A DNA stretch of 64,000 bases from contig PVWP01000001.1 in assembly GCA_003003925.1 (NCBI GenBank), forward strand, positions 372,001 through 436,000, written 5' to 3'. A model generated the notes under the pieces. That model was not told the origin of the DNA and did not search any database. It saw nothing but the letters and a program-made list of their open reading frames with translations. Shown here piece by piece: positions 9,589 through 20,771 of the stretch; position 1 is the first letter of the stretch; every line of letters starts with the position of its first letter. The DNA comes from Aphanothece cf. minutissima CCALA 015 (GTDB taxonomy: Bacteria > Cyanobacteriota > Cyanobacteriia > PCC-6307 > Cyanobiaceae). The position numbers were made by a program, and so were the translations under genes.

Positions 9589-10695
9589 GTGAAAATCTTC
9601 CAACGACTCGTCCCCTGGATTCTGCTGGCGATCGCCCTGTTCATCCTGCCGGCAGCGCTGGATGATTTCCGCCTCAACCTCTTCGGCCGCTATTTCTCCC
9701 TGGCGATCACGGCCCTGGCCATCGACCTGATCTGGGGATACACCGGTCTGTTGAGTCTGGGGCAGGGCATCTTCTTTGCCCTCGGGGGCTACGCGGTGGC
9801 CATGTACCTGATGCTCAACACCAAGAGCCTGGCGGGTGGCAACGGGATTCCCAAGTTCTTCGAGAACTACGGCGTCGACCAGCTGCCGTTCTTCTGGCAG
9901 CCCTTCTGGTCACCGGTGTTCACCCTGATTGCCCTCTGGGTGATTCCGGCGGTGGTGGCGGGCCTGGTGGGATGGCTGATCTTCCGAAACCGCATCAAGG
10001 GGGTGTACTTCTCGATCATCACCCAGGCGGCTCTGATGGTCTTCTTCCACTTCTTCAACGGCCAGCAGAAACTCTTTGACGGCACCAACGGTCTCAAGAC
10101 CAGCACCAGCGAACTCTTCGGCCAGCTGGTGGGCTCCCCGGACATGCAGGTCTGGTTCTACCGCCTAACGGTGGTGCTGCTGCCCCTGGCCTTTCTGGTC
10201 TGCCGCTACTTCACCAGCGGTCGCTTCGGTGATGCCCTGATCGCCATCCGTGACGACGAGAGCCGCCTGCGCTTCGCCGGTTTCAACCCCGTCCCCTTCA
10301 AGACCATCGTCTTCCTGGTGGCCGGAGCCCTCTGCGGCATCTCCGGAGCCCTCTACACCGTCCAGTCCGGCATCGTCTCGCCCCAGTACATGTCGATCTC
10401 CTTCTCGATCGAGATGGTGATCTGGGTCGCCGTGGGCGGCAGGGGCACCCTGGTGGGTCCGATCATCGGTGCCACCCTGGTGAACTACCTGCGCAGCCTG
10501 GTGAGTGAGGCCCTGCCCGAGGCCTGGCTGTTCGTGCAGGGGGCCCTGTTCATCTTCGTGGTGGTCCTGATGCCCGATGGCATCTACGGCTGGATCACCA
10601 AGGGTGGCTTCCGCACCTTCCTGGCCGCCTTCGGCATCGCCCAGAAGGCCAAGACCTACCCCCAGATCGACAAGGAGGCCGTTCCTGTGGATTAG
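9589..10695 (+). CDS. urtC: Urea ABC transporter permease UrtC
   Basis: Second permease (LivM-like), 368 residues, pairing with UrtB in the membrane. Typical blocks are LAIDLIWGYTGLLSLGQGIFFALGGYAVAMYLM near residue 43 and the cytoplasmic loop ALIAIRDDESRLRFAGFNPVPFKTIVFLVAGALCGISGALY. The start is GTG at 9589, set by a strong AGGAGG at 9575-9580, 8 nt upstream. The C-terminus ends in a soluble tail. It is third in the urt operon. Confidence 0.96.
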   Translation: MKIFQRLVPWILLAIALFILPAALDDFRLNLFGRYFSLAITALAIDLIWGYTGLLSLGQGIFFALGGYAVAMYLMLNTKSLAGGNGIPKFFENYGVDQLPFFWQPFWSPVFTLIALWVIPAVVAGLVGWLIFRNRIKGVYFSIITQAALMVFFHFFNGQQKLFDGTNGLKTSTSELFGQLVGSPDMQVWFYRLTVVLLPLAFLVCRYFTSGRFGDALIAIRDDESRLRFAGFNPVPFKTIVFLVAGALCGISGALYTVQSGIVSPQYMSISFSIEMVIWVAVGGRGTLVGPIIGATLVNYLRSLVSEALPEAWLFVQGALFIFVVVLMPDGIYGWITKGGFRTFLAAFGIAQKAKTYPQIDKEAVPVD

Positions 10696-10765
10696 TCCCC
10701 CAGGAAGACGCTTCCTGGCTTATCTGCTGTGACCGCTCCTTTGATTCCGCACCCTTCCGAAGTCC

Positions 10766-11512
10766 ATGTCAGAACCTCTACTCGAGCTCAATGACGTCAG
10801 CGTGAGTTTCGATGGCTTCTATGCCCTCACCGACCTCAGCCTGAAGCTCTACAAGGGTGAGTTGAAGTCCATCATCGGCCCCAACGGTGCCGGCAAGACC
10901 ACCTTCCTGGATGTCATCACAGGCAAGGTGCGGCCCACGAAAGGAACGGTGAGCTTCAAGGGCAAGTCGCTGCTTGGCGTCTCCGAGCAGCAGATCTCGC
11001 GCAGCGGCATCGGCCGCAAATTCCAGACACCGCGGGTGTTCGAGAACCTCACCGTGCTCCGCAACCTAGAGCTCTCCGCCTCACCGGTCAAGAACGCCTT
11101 CAGCCTGCTGGGGTCCGGTCTGCCCCAGTCCTCCAAGGACGAGGTGCACCGGATCATGAACTACGTGGGCCTGACCCCCTTCGCCACCGTCAAGGCCGGC
11201 TCCCTGTCCCACGGCCAGAAGCAATGGCTCGCCATTGCCTCCCTGGTGGCCCAGGCCCCGGAGGTTCTCCTGCTGGACGAACCCGTGGCCGGCCTCACCG
11301 ATGAGGAAACCCTGCGCACGGCCGAGCTGATCAAGTCCCTCGCCGGCGACCACACCGTGGTGGTGATCGAGCACGACATGGAGTTCATCCGCGACCTGGG
11401 CTTCGACGTCACCGTGCTCCACCAGGGACAGGTGCTGACCGAAGGACCGCTGGAGAAGGTCAAAGCCGATCCGCGGGTGATCGAGGTCTACCTGGGGCCG
11501 CCCGAACACTGA
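10766..11512 (+). CDS. urtD: Urea ABC transporter ATPase UrtD
   Basis: LivG-like ATP-binding subunit, 248 residues. Walker A GPNGAGKT at 38-45, a signature motif in the variant form LSHGQ, Walker B LLLDEPVAGL and the H-loop IEHDMEF are all present, so it should hydrolyse ATP. The FQTPRVFENLTV stretch is typical of the branched-chain/urea subclass. Its ATG at 10766 is 70 nt after urtC. Confidence 0.96.
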   Translation: MSEPLLELNDVSVSFDGFYALTDLSLKLYKGELKSIIGPNGAGKTTFLDVITGKVRPTKGTVSFKGKSLLGVSEQQISRSGIGRKFQTPRVFENLTVLRNLELSASPVKNAFSLLGSGLPQSSKDEVHRIMNYVGLTPFATVKAGSLSHGQKQWLAIASLVAQAPEVLLLDEPVAGLTDEETLRTAELIKSLAGDHTVVVIEHDMEFIRDLGFDVTVLHQGQVLTEGPLEKVKADPRVIEVYLGPPEH

Positions 11513-11543
11513 TCGTTTCCCGACCATCACCCACCGCGAGCCC

Positions 11544-12269
11544 ATGTCCACCACCAGCGCCCAGCCCCTGCTCCAGGTCTCCGACCTCAATGTGTATTAC
11601 GGGGAGAGCCACATTCTCCGCAACGTGGATCTGACCATCCACGAAGGCAAGATGGTCTGCCTGATCGGCCGCAATGGCGTCGGCAAGACCACCTTCCTCA
11701 AGACCGTCATCGGACTGCTGCAGCAGCGATCCGGGACGATCACCTACCAGGACGGCCAGCTCACCAACCAGCCCCCCTACAAACGGGCCCGGTCCGGCAT
11801 CGGCTATGTGTCCCAGGGCCGGGACATCATTCCCCAGGTGACCGTCAAGGAGAACCTGCTGCTGGGCATGGAGGCCCTTCCCGGCGGCCTGGAAAAGAAC
11901 CGCCACATCGATCCGCTGATCTTCGATCTTTTCCCGATCCTCGAGAAGTTTCTCAAGCGCAAGGGCGGTGATCTCAGCGGCGGCCAGCAGCAGCAGCTCG
12001 CCATCGCCCGTGCCCTGCTGGGCAAGCCCAAGCTGCTGCTCCTCGATGAACCCACCGAGGGAATCCAGCCCTCCATCATCCTCGACATCGAAAATGCGGT
12101 GCAACGGATCATGAAGGAGACCGGCATCAGCGTGCTGCTGGTGGAGCAGCACCTGCACTTCGTGCGCCAGTCCGACTTCTACTACGCCATGCAGCGCGGC
12201 GGCATCGTCTCCAGCGGCCAGACCGACCAGCTCTCCGACGACGTGATCAAGGAGTTCCTCACGGTCTGA
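11544..12269 (+). CDS. urtE: Urea ABC transporter ATPase UrtE
   Basis: LivF-like ATP-binding subunit, 241 residues, partner of UrtD. Walker A GRNGVGKT (about 38-45), canonical signature LSGGQQQQLAIAR, Walker B LLLLDEPTEGIQPS and switch His in VEQHLHF are intact. The start ATG at 11544 is 31 nt after urtD. It is the last gene of urtABCDE: a strong hairpin terminator follows 18 nt after the stop. Confidence 0.96.
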   Translation: MSTTSAQPLLQVSDLNVYYGESHILRNVDLTIHEGKMVCLIGRNGVGKTTFLKTVIGLLQQRSGTITYQDGQLTNQPPYKRARSGIGYVSQGRDIIPQVTVKENLLLGMEALPGGLEKNRHIDPLIFDLFPILEKFLKRKGGDLSGGQQQQLAIARALLGKPKLLLLDEPTEGIQPSIILDIENAVQRIMKETGISVLLVEQHLHFVRQSDFYYAMQRGGIVSSGQTDQLSDDVIKEFLTV

Positions 12270-12287
12270 GGACTCCGGCGCAACAGC

Positions 12288-12338
12288 AAGTCCCGGGCCG
12301 AGGCCACCAGTGGTGGCGCGACCCGGGACTTTTGCTTT
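12288..12338 (+). terminator. Rho-independent terminator of urtABCDE
   Basis: AAGTCCCGGG (12288-12297) pairs with CCCGGGACTT (12322-12331), enclosing a second small inverted repeat CCACCA/TGGTGG, and is followed by a T-rich tail TTTTGCTTT. It lies between urtE and the convergent zinc-ribbon gene, so it may act for the plus-strand operon mainly. Confidence 0.8.
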
Positions 12339-12348
12339 GGTGGGGCGC

Positions 12349-12621
12349 TCAGCAGCCGCGGTTGAGCATCCAGGGACGGGTGCCACTCTCCTTGAGCCGG
12401 GGCTTGCCGGTGGCTTCCCTGGTTTCCTTGCGAACCAGACGCGGTTCGGACTGCTCCTGCTTCAGTCGGAAAGGGCCGCTCAGGGACATGACCGGTGTGA
12501 ACACACGGAGGCCTTCGGCGCTGCAGCTCGGGCAGTTGGTTTCCTTGTGGCGCTCATCGATGCTGCGCCAGACCTCATAGTTGTCGCAGCCGTTGCTGCA
12601 GCTGTATTCGTAGACAGGCAT
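12349..12621 (-). CDS. FmdB-type zinc-ribbon protein
   Basis: 90-residue protein starting MPVYEYSCSNGCDNYEVWRS, with the FmdB zinc ribbon formed by C8/C12 and the NCPSCSAEGLRVF pair around residue 30. FmdB was named as a putative regulator of formamidase in Methylophilus methylotrophus. The C-terminal half is basic and unconserved. It sits 136 nt downstream of the formamidase gene on the same strand but beyond a strong terminator, so expression is probably partly separate. The pairing with formamidase supports the family name; the regulatory role is unproven. Confidence 0.85.
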   Translation of the reverse strand: MPVYEYSCSNGCDNYEVWRSIDERHKETNCPSCSAEGLRVFTPVMSLSGPFRLKQEQSEPRLVRKETREATGKPRLKESGTRPWMLNRGC

Positions 12622-12681
12622 CGCAAGACGAGGGGAACGACAGGGAGGAAAGAGAGGGCCGCCAGGAACACAGGCAGGCCC

Positions 12682-12713
12682 GAACAGTGGCAGACAAGAA
12701 CAGTGGCAGACAA
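12682..12713. repeat. 16-bp perfect tandem duplication
   Basis: GAACAGTGGCAGACAA occurs twice head to tail (12682-12697 and 12698-12713) in the spacer between the zinc-ribbon gene and the formamidase terminator. It looks like a recent replication-slippage duplication. Confidence 0.9.
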
Positions 12714-12740
12714 GAAAAAGGGGCCTGGTGTCCAGGCCCC
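12714..12740 (-). terminator. Terminator downstream of formamidase
   Basis: Read on the minus strand, GGGGCCTGG (12740-12732) pairs with CCAGGCCCC (12728-12720) around a 3-nt loop and is followed by TTTTTCTT. This is a textbook intrinsic terminator 18 nt after the fmdA stop. Confidence 0.88.
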
Positions 12741-12757
12741 TCCCGCCAGCCTGCTGA

Positions 12758-13963
12758 TCAGCAGGGGAGGATGTCCTTGTCGAAGATCCCCGTGGGGATG
12801 GCCAGGGTGCAGCAGGCGTTGGGGATGTCGACGATGCCGCTGATCCTGCCTTCCACCGGCGCACAGCTCAGCAGCAGGTAGGCCTGCTCACCGGTGTAGC
12901 CGAACTTCTTGAGGTACTCGATGGCGTTGAGGCAGGCACGCCGGTAGGCGATGTGGACGTCCATGTAGTACTGCTTGCCCTCGAACTCATCCACGGAGAT
13001 GCCTTCGAACACCAGGTAGTCGGTGTAGTGGGGCTCCACCGGGCTGGTCTTGAACATGGGGTTGACCATGCCGTACTTCGCCATGCCGCCCTTGATGATC
13101 TCGACGTGGAGGTCGAGATAGCCGGACATCTCAATGGCGCCGCAGAAGGAGATTTCCCCATCCCCCTGGGAGAAGTGGATGTCGCCCATCGAGAGCTTGG
13201 CCCCTTCGACATAGACCGGGAAATAGATCCGGGTGCCCTTGGTGAGGTTCTTGATGTCGCAGTTGCCGCCGTGCTCGCGGGGCGGCACCGTGCGTGCGGC
13301 CTCGTTGGCCACCCGCTCGAACTCGCTGCCGGGGAGGGTGCCGAGGATGGCGCTGTTGGGGTTGGGCAGGGCCGCCAGCACGGGCTCGCTGCCGGAGAGG
13401 CCGGCGCCGTAGGTGCGGCGGTCGGGGGCGGTCTTCACCAGCTCCGTTTCACGACGGTTCCACTCGTTGAGCAGCTCGTGGGAGGGGGCGCAGCCGATCA
13501 GGCCCGGGTGGGTGATGCCGGCGAAACGGACACCGGGAATGTGGCGGGAGGAGGTGTAGATGCCTTCGAGATCCCAGATGGCCTTGGCGGCCTTGGGGTA
13601 GTGATCGGTGAGGAATCCGCCACCGTTCTCCTTGGCGAAGATGCCCGTGAAGCCCCACTCATCCCCCTGCAGGGCACCGACATCGAGAATGTCGACCACC
13701 AGGATGTCGCCGGGCTGGGCACCGTTGACCCAGATCGGGCCGCTGAGGACGTGAACGACCTCGAGATTCACATCCTCGATGTCCTTGGGGTCGTCATTGT
13801 TCTTGATCTGACCATCGGTCCAGTCCTTGCATTCGATCCGGAACACGTCGCCAGGGTTCACCGAGGCCACGGCAGGGATTTCCGGGTGCCAGCGGTTGTG
13901 CCCGGGCATGTCCTGTTGATCCATCGGCTTGGTGAGATCAACGGAGAAGAGTGTTTTGGGCAT
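12758..13963 (-). CDS. fmdA: Formamidase
   Basis: FmdA/AmdA-family amidohydrolase that converts formamide to formate and ammonium in the cytosol. About 401 residues from the ATG at 13963 (MPKTLFSVDLTKP); an ATG 30 nt upstream is possible but adds a non-conserved stretch. Family blocks include NRWHPEIPAVASVNPGDVFRIECKDWTDGQI near the N-terminus, SSRHIPGVRFAGITHPGLIGCAPS, PREHGGNCDIKNLTKG and MSGYLDLHVEIIKGGM. Length matches the family. Convergent with urtABCDE; together they give uptake and hydrolysis of urea/amide-type nitrogen sources. Confidence 0.95.
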   Translation of the reverse strand: MPKTLFSVDLTKPMDQQDMPGHNRWHPEIPAVASVNPGDVFRIECKDWTDGQIKNNDDPKDIEDVNLEVVHVLSGPIWVNGAQPGDILVVDILDVGALQGDEWGFTGIFAKENGGGFLTDHYPKAAKAIWDLEGIYTSSRHIPGVRFAGITHPGLIGCAPSHELLNEWNRRETELVKTAPDRRTYGAGLSGSEPVLAALPNPNSAILGTLPGSEFERVANEAARTVPPREHGGNCDIKNLTKGTRIYFPVYVEGAKLSMGDIHFSQGDGEISFCGAIEMSGYLDLHVEIIKGGMAKYGMVNPMFKTSPVEPHYTDYLVFEGISVDEFEGKQYYMDVHIAYRRACLNAIEYLKKFGYTGEQAYLLLSCAPVEGRISGIVDIPNACCTLAIPTGIFDKDILPC

Positions 13964-14019
13964 CGAAGAACCGAGGCGCAATTTCCCATCCATCCAAAAG
14001 GATGACCTGCGGCCCGAAA

Positions 14020-14033
14020 GTGTCGATTGCTAC
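14020..14033 (-). promoter_or_regulatory. NtcA-like box upstream of fmdA
   Basis: On the minus strand the site reads GTAGCAATCGACAC, five of six fixed positions of GTA-N8-TAC, centred about 63 nt upstream of the fmdA ATG. I see no convincing -10 at the standard 22-nt distance, so the call is weak. Confidence 0.25.
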
Positions 14034-14128
14034 AGGACATTGGGGCCCTGTGTCCGCTCCAGGGAACGGGATCAAGAATCATTCTCACATCCAGGAGACC
14101 TTTCTCCCTCCCCTCGACCACCGGGGGA

Positions 14129-14638
14129 TCAGGTGTCGTCGAAATCCCCTTTGCGGCAGAGATTATCCTTCAATCGGGCTACCCAGACACTGGGATCCAG
14201 CTTGCCGACCTGCTCCGTGCGGCCATCAAAGTGGAACAGAAACTGCCAGCGATCCTTGACTGGAAATGTTCTCTTGGCGTTGAGATCACTGATCGGATCT
14301 CCATAGATATTGTCATACGATTGCCAGCCCGGCTCTCCCTTGACGCTGCAGATCGCCGTGGTTTCGTACAGCTGGCCCTTGGCATCGCCGCCAACTGAGG
14401 TGACCTTCACCACACCCTTGTGCAGCCCGTTGGCAACGCCCGGCTGGAACGCCCGCACCAGCTCCACCCGGCTCCCGTCCACCTGCACCAGCAGGTCGCC
14501 CGGCTTGGCGTCCTGAACGGCCACCTCCTTCGGGGTGGCGCCGCAACCGGCCAGGGCGAGTCCCGTGCCCGCGAGCAAGCCGGCCAGCAGTCCTGCCAGG
14601 TGCTTCCGGGACCCCAGGCCCCCCACAGCGTCGAACAA
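14129..14638 (-). CDS. Hypothetical lipoprotein
   Basis: 169-residue protein with an N-terminal hydrophobic stretch ending in the lipobox LALAGC (Cys about 32), so it should be exported and lipidated. The rest (DLLVQVDGSRVELVRAF..., GQLYETTAICSVKGEPGW..., DRWQFLFHFDGRT) looks like a small beta-rich periplasmic domain. I do not recognise the family. It stands alone, upstream of and on the same strand as fmdA but separated from it by 165 nt, and downstream of the pabC stop by only 26 nt. Confidence 0.7.
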   Translation of the reverse strand: MFDAVGGLGSRKHLAGLLAGLLAGTGLALAGCGATPKEVAVQDAKPGDLLVQVDGSRVELVRAFQPGVANGLHKGVVKVTSVGGDAKGQLYETTAICSVKGEPGWQSYDNIYGDPISDLNAKRTFPVKDRWQFLFHFDGRTEQVGKLDPSVWVARLKDNLCRKGDFDDT

Positions 14639-14664
14639 CGTGATGGATCGATTCTGGCGCCAAC

Positions 14665-15531
14665 CTATGACGACGCCAGCAGCCGTCTCCAGAGGCCATC
14701 AACCCCGGCGGGCAGGGGCAGATCGATGGCCCCGCAGCGCCGGATCGGGCGGCCGCCCAGGCTGTTGACCAGCAGGGCCGCCTCGCTCTCCAGCAGGTCC
14801 GCCACTGACAGCCGCTCCTCCCGCAGCAACCCCATGGCCAGGCCGCGGCCCCGCATCACCCCCGGCAGACAGCCGCTCTCCAGGGGCGGGGTGACCCACG
14901 CGCCCCTGCGCCGCACCAGCAGGTTCGCGCTGGTGCCGCAGCACAGGTCGCCGCCGCTGCCGAGCAGCAGGGCGTCATCGGCCCCGGCGGCCCGGGCCTC
15001 CCGCAGGGCCTGGATGGCGCCGCCGTAGGCGAAGGTCTTGCAGCGGCTGACCAGGCTGGCGGCGTTACGCCGCTCCACCCCACTGACGATCACCGCAACC
15101 GGCGTGGAGGCGGGCCTCCAGGGGCTCAGCTGCAGCCAGAAGCGGGGGCGGCCCTGGGGTTCGTCCGGCCCCGGCAGCGCCAGGCCCCGGCCGGCGCCGC
15201 TGCCCCGGCTCCAGTTGAGCCGCAGGGCCCCGCTGCCGGTGAGGCCACTGCGGGCCACCGCCTCGGCCAGCAGCGGCCGCACCCGGTCGGCCCCGGGGGG
15301 TGGCGCCAGGCCCAGGCTGGCGGCCGAGACGCGCCAGCGCTCCAGGTGCTCCGCCAGCAGCCGGGGCGTCCCCCCTTCGATCAGCACCGTTTCAAAGAGG
15401 CCATCAGCCAGCAGCAGGCCGCGGTCGTTCAGGGGCAGACAGAGCCGGTCCGGATCGCCCCAGGTTCCCTCCGGCGTCGGCCCGTCGATCCAGGCGATGG
15501 CCGTGCCGGCCGGAGCTGGGCCAGCGCTCAT
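14665..15531 (-). CDS. pabC: Class IV aminotransferase, probable 4-amino-4-deoxychorismate lyase
   Basis: PLP-dependent fold-type IV enzyme expected to release p-aminobenzoate and pyruvate from aminodeoxychorismate for folate synthesis. 288 residues: PLNDRGLLLADGLFETVLIEGG at about 29-50, the PLP-lysine in SRCKTFAYGGAIQALREARAAGADDALLL, and GCLPGVMRGRGLAMG. Function is supported by the adjoining pabB, with which it overlaps by 4 nt (ATGA). A branched-chain aminotransferase is the alternative for this fold, but the operon favours PabC. Confidence 0.87.
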   Translation of the reverse strand: MSAGPAPAGTAIAWIDGPTPEGTWGDPDRLCLPLNDRGLLLADGLFETVLIEGGTPRLLAEHLERWRVSAASLGLAPPPGADRVRPLLAEAVARSGLTGSGALRLNWSRGSGAGRGLALPGPDEPQGRPRFWLQLSPWRPASTPVAVIVSGVERRNAASLVSRCKTFAYGGAIQALREARAAGADDALLLGSGGDLCCGTSANLLVRRRGAWVTPPLESGCLPGVMRGRGLAMGLLREERLSVADLLESEAALLVNSLGGRPIRRCGAIDLPLPAGVDGLWRRLLASS

Positions 15532-16844
15532 GCCAGGGCCTCCAGCAGCGGCTCGATCTTCCAGCCCATCTCCCGGGCCTCCCCCACGGGGTCGGAGTCG
15601 GCCACGATGCCGCCGCCGGCATGCAGCCGCAGGCGCCGATCCTTCTGCAGCAGGGTGCGGATCAGGATGCTGCTGTCGAAGCCGCCATCGGCTCCCAGGT
15701 GAAACAGGGAGCCGCAGTAGGGCCCCCTCGGCACCGGCTCCAGCTGGCTGAGGCGCCGGCAGGCCCGCACCTTGGGGGCGCCGGTGATCGAGCCCCCCGG
15801 CCAGCAGGCCCGCAGCAGGTCGACCAGGCCGCGCCCGGCGGCGAGCTGTCCCATCACCACCGAGGTGAGGTGGTGCACGTGGGCGTAGCTCTCCAGCCCC
15901 AGCAGCTGGGGCACATGCACCGAGCCGGGTACGCAGACCCGGCCGAGGTCGTTGCGCAGAAGGTCGACGATCATCACGTTCTCGGCCCGGTCCTTGGGGT
16001 CGCAGATCAGCTCGGCGGCGCGGGCGGCATCGGCGTCGGGGTCGGCGTGGCGGGGCCGGGTGCCCTTGATCGGGCGCGTTTCCACCCGGCCGTCGGGGTG
16101 CAGGCGCAGGAAGCGCTCCGGCGAGGCCGAGATCACCGCCTCCCCACCGGCGATGGCCAGGCCGGCGAAGGGGGCCGGGCCATGGCCCACCAGACGGAGG
16201 AACAGCGCCAGCGGATCGGGCGGCTCCTCCCGCAGGCTCTCGCAGCAGGCGGTGAGGTTGGCCTGGAAGAGGTCGCCGGCGGCGATCCACTCCCGCAGGA
16301 TCCCCACCTGGGCGGCATAGGTGTCCGGGTCGGTGTGCCAGTGCCAGGCGCCGCGGGCGATGCCGGGCCCCTCGGCCGGGCGCTCCCCGGCCCCGGCCAC
16401 CGCCGCCGCCAGGGCGGGATCCGCCAGCAGCCCCGCCATGGCCGCGAACCGGGCCGGGTCCTGGCCCTCGAGCCACAGCCGACCCTCCCCCCGGTCGAAG
16501 TGGATCAGGGGATCGTGGCGGGCCGCCCAGAGGGTGGCCATGTCGGAGGCCAGCCAGTGCCCGGCCGGCTCCACCCAGGCCCCGGCCTCGTAGCCGAGCC
16601 AGCCCAGCCAGGGTCCCCCCTGGCCCTCCAGATCGGCGAAGACGTCAAAGGGATCGGCTGCCCCCGGACTGCCCGGCAGCCCCCGGCAGGTCACGCTGGC
16701 CACCGGATCCACCCCGAGCACGCCCCGGCAGCCGAGGGGGCTGCCGTCTCCGTCGAGCAGCACCAGCCCGTCCCGGCCGAAGCGCTCGGCCAGGACCCGC
16801 GCCAGGGCCCGGGGCTCCAGCCATGGAAGCGGATCGCTCCTCAA
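15528..16844 (-). CDS. pabB: Aminodeoxychorismate synthase component I (PabB)
   Basis: Chorismate-utilising enzyme that makes aminodeoxychorismate for p-aminobenzoate. 438 residues; the conserved C-terminal chorismate-binding domain shows [40 protein letters not shown] and [15 protein letters not shown]. The PIKGT motif with the catalytic Lys is characteristic of PabB rather than TrpE. No glutamine amidotransferase domain is fused; that subunit is not in the window. Overlaps of 4 nt at both ends join queC-pabB-pabC into one operon. Confidence 0.93.
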   Translation of the reverse strand: MRSDPLPWLEPRALARVLAERFGRDGLVLLDGDGSPLGCRGVLGVDPVASVTCRGLPGSPGAADPFDVFADLEGQGGPWLGWLGYEAGAWVEPAGHWLASDMATLWAARHDPLIHFDRGEGRLWLEGQDPARFAAMAGLLADPALAAAVAGAGERPAEGPGIARGAWHWHTDPDTYAAQVGILREWIAAGDLFQANLTACCESLREEPPDPLALFLRLVGHGPAPFAGLAIAGGEAVISASPERFLRLHPDGRVETRPIKGTRPRHADPDADAARAAELICDPKDRAENVMIVDLLRNDLGRVCVPGSVHVPQLLGLESYAHVHHLTSVVMGQLAAGRGLVDLLRACWPGGSITGAPKVRACRRLSQLEPVPRGPYCGSLFHLGADGGFDSSILIRTLLQKDRRLRLHAGGGIVADSDPVGEAREMGWKIEPLLEALA

Positions 16845-17610
16845 CGGTCGGCTCCGGCGCGGGAGGCGGCTCCGGCGCGGACGGCGGCGCTGGTCAGGTC
16901 GGCCCGGCCCGCGGCCACCAGGGCGGCATCACGGATGCGGCAGCTGTCGCAGCGGCCGCAGGGGAGATGCTCGCCGCTGTAGCAGCTCCAGGTGGCCGCG
17001 ATCGGCACCCCGAGCCGCAGGGCCTCGCGCACGATGGTGGCCTTGTCCCAGGCCACCAGGGGGGCCCAGAGGCGGGCCCCCTGACCCTCCCGTCCCGCCT
17101 TGGTGGCCAGGTCGGCCAGGGTCTGGAAGGCGGCCAGGTAGTCGGGGCGGCAGTCGGGATAGCCGGAATAATCCACCGCATTGACCCCGAGCACGAGGCT
17201 GGTGGCGCCGCGGGCTTCGGCCAGGCTCAGCCCCAGGGCGATGAACACCGTGTTGCGGCCGGGGACGTAGGTGCTGGGAATCACCCCCGCGACCACGCCG
17301 CCGTCGGGGACGGGGATGGCCGGATCGGTGAGGGCCGAGCCGCCCCAGGCCGCCAGGTTCACGGCGATCACGTGGTGCTCCTCCAGCGCCAGGGCGCCGG
17401 CCACCGCGGCGGCGGCGTCCAGCTCGCGCCGGTGGCGCTGGCCATAGTCGAAGGAGAGGCCGATGACCCGGTGGCCCGCCTCGATCGCCAGGGCCGCGGC
17501 GGTGGCCGAATCCAGGCCGCCGGAGAGCAGTGCGATGGCGAGCGGCGGGGGTGGGGAGGGCGTGGCGGGGGAGCGGGTGATGGGGCGAGCGGTTACGACG
17601 GCCCCCCCAT
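16841..17610 (-). CDS. queC: 7-cyano-7-deazaguanine synthase QueC, start disrupted
   Basis: QueC makes preQ0 from CDG with ATP and ammonia, for queuosine. Conserved parts are [15 protein letters not shown] (P-loop PPi motif, near 17520), [46 protein letters not shown] and the zinc-site [15 protein letters not shown]. Reading upstream of SGGLDS there is no ATG, GTG or TTG in this frame. An ATG at 17610-17608 sits just before a run of seven C/G (17602-17608); one extra base in that run would place it in frame. So the start is either altered by a 1-nt indel or sequencing error, or uses a rare codon such as ATC at 17536. Stop overlaps pabB start by 4 nt. Confidence 0.85.
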
Positions 17611-17700
17611 TGTGGAAGCGGCGCCGGGGGCGGAGCGACCGGACGCGACGGAGGATGCCATGGTGGTGGCGCCGGTTTCCGGTCCCTTCCGAGGTTCCCC

Positions 17701-18255
17701 ATGGCCCATGCCCTGCGCCGCGCCACGGCGGCCGCGGCCACCGCCAGCGTCATCGTCATCGTCAGCCTGCCGTCCCTGCTGGCGCTCACGGTGGCGCCGG
17801 CCCGGGCCATCCCCCGGCTGGATCTGACGCCCTACCCCAAGCCCACCGCCGCCCAGACCCGCTGGGTGATCCAGCTGCCCGGCGTGTTGCCGCCCACCGC
17901 CGATCCCCGCCTGTCCCCCCACCCGAGCGACTGGCGGGTGCAGCTGATCGCCGGCCGGGAGGTGGAGGCCGACTGCAACCAGCGGGCCTTCCGCGGCCGC
18001 TTCCGCGCCAGCAAGGTGAAGGGGCTGGGCGTCAGCGTCTACACGGTGAGTGATGTGGGGCCAATGGTCTCGACCCTGATGGCCTGCCCCCCCGGCCAGG
18101 CGACCCGCAAGGTGTTCGTGCCGATGGGCAGCAAGCCCTTCGTGGTGCCCTACGACGCCAGCCGGCCGATCGTGGTGTACACCCCGAAGGATCTGCAGCT
18201 GCGCTGGCGGCTCTGGAAGGCGGAGAAGGTGCAGCAGCCGGCCCAGGCCCTCTGA
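17701..18255 (+). CDS. eco: Ecotin-family serine protease inhibitor
   Basis: Periplasmic inhibitor of trypsin-fold serine proteases. 184 residues with a Sec-type signal peptide ending near APARA (about residue 36). The mature part aligns throughout with E. coli ecotin: [45 protein letters not shown] and the end [20 protein letters not shown]. The two cysteines (DCN, ACP) that form the loop-stabilising disulfide are both present, and the reactive-site P1 residue is Met as in ecotin (STLM-A). It is alone on the plus strand between queC and queE. Ecotins are not commonly noted in cyanobacteria. Confidence 0.88.
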   Translation: MAHALRRATAAAATASVIVIVSLPSLLALTVAPARAIPRLDLTPYPKPTAAQTRWVIQLPGVLPPTADPRLSPHPSDWRVQLIAGREVEADCNQRAFRGRFRASKVKGLGVSVYTVSDVGPMVSTLMACPPGQATRKVFVPMGSKPFVVPYDASRPIVVYTPKDLQLRWRLWKAEKVQQPAQAL

Positions 18256-18286
18256 GGTTTCAGCGCAGGGGGCCGTTCCAGGGGCT

Positions 18287-20612
<2,326 letters not shown>

Positions 20613-20734
20613 CTACCGACCCCTTCCAGTCCGCCCGCCCTCAGGGACCTCCTCGCCCAGCCCCCCTCTTCCCCCGTGCCCAGCCTCCTGGGGAGGCGTC
20701 AGCGGCGCGACCGAAGCCGGCCGTTGCCCGCAAC

Positions 20735-20765
20735 GCGGGCGCGGACCGGCGCAGGCCGCGCCCGC
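20735..20765 (-). other. GC hairpin downstream of dps
   Basis: GCGGGCGCGG (20735-20744) and CCGCGCCCGC (20756-20765) form a perfect 10-bp stem with an 11-nt loop, starting 7 nt after the dps stop on the minus strand. There is no T-run after it, so it may be a transcript 3'-end stabiliser or a terminator needing a factor. The 183-nt gap between dps and pyrG holds nothing else I recognise. Confidence 0.6.
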
Positions 20766-20771
20766 TGACGC

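Noticed and set aside
12730..12740. Terminator hairpin as a bidirectional signal for urtE as well
   Set aside because: The T-run is only on the minus-strand side, and urtE already has its own terminator upstream of the zinc-ribbon gene.
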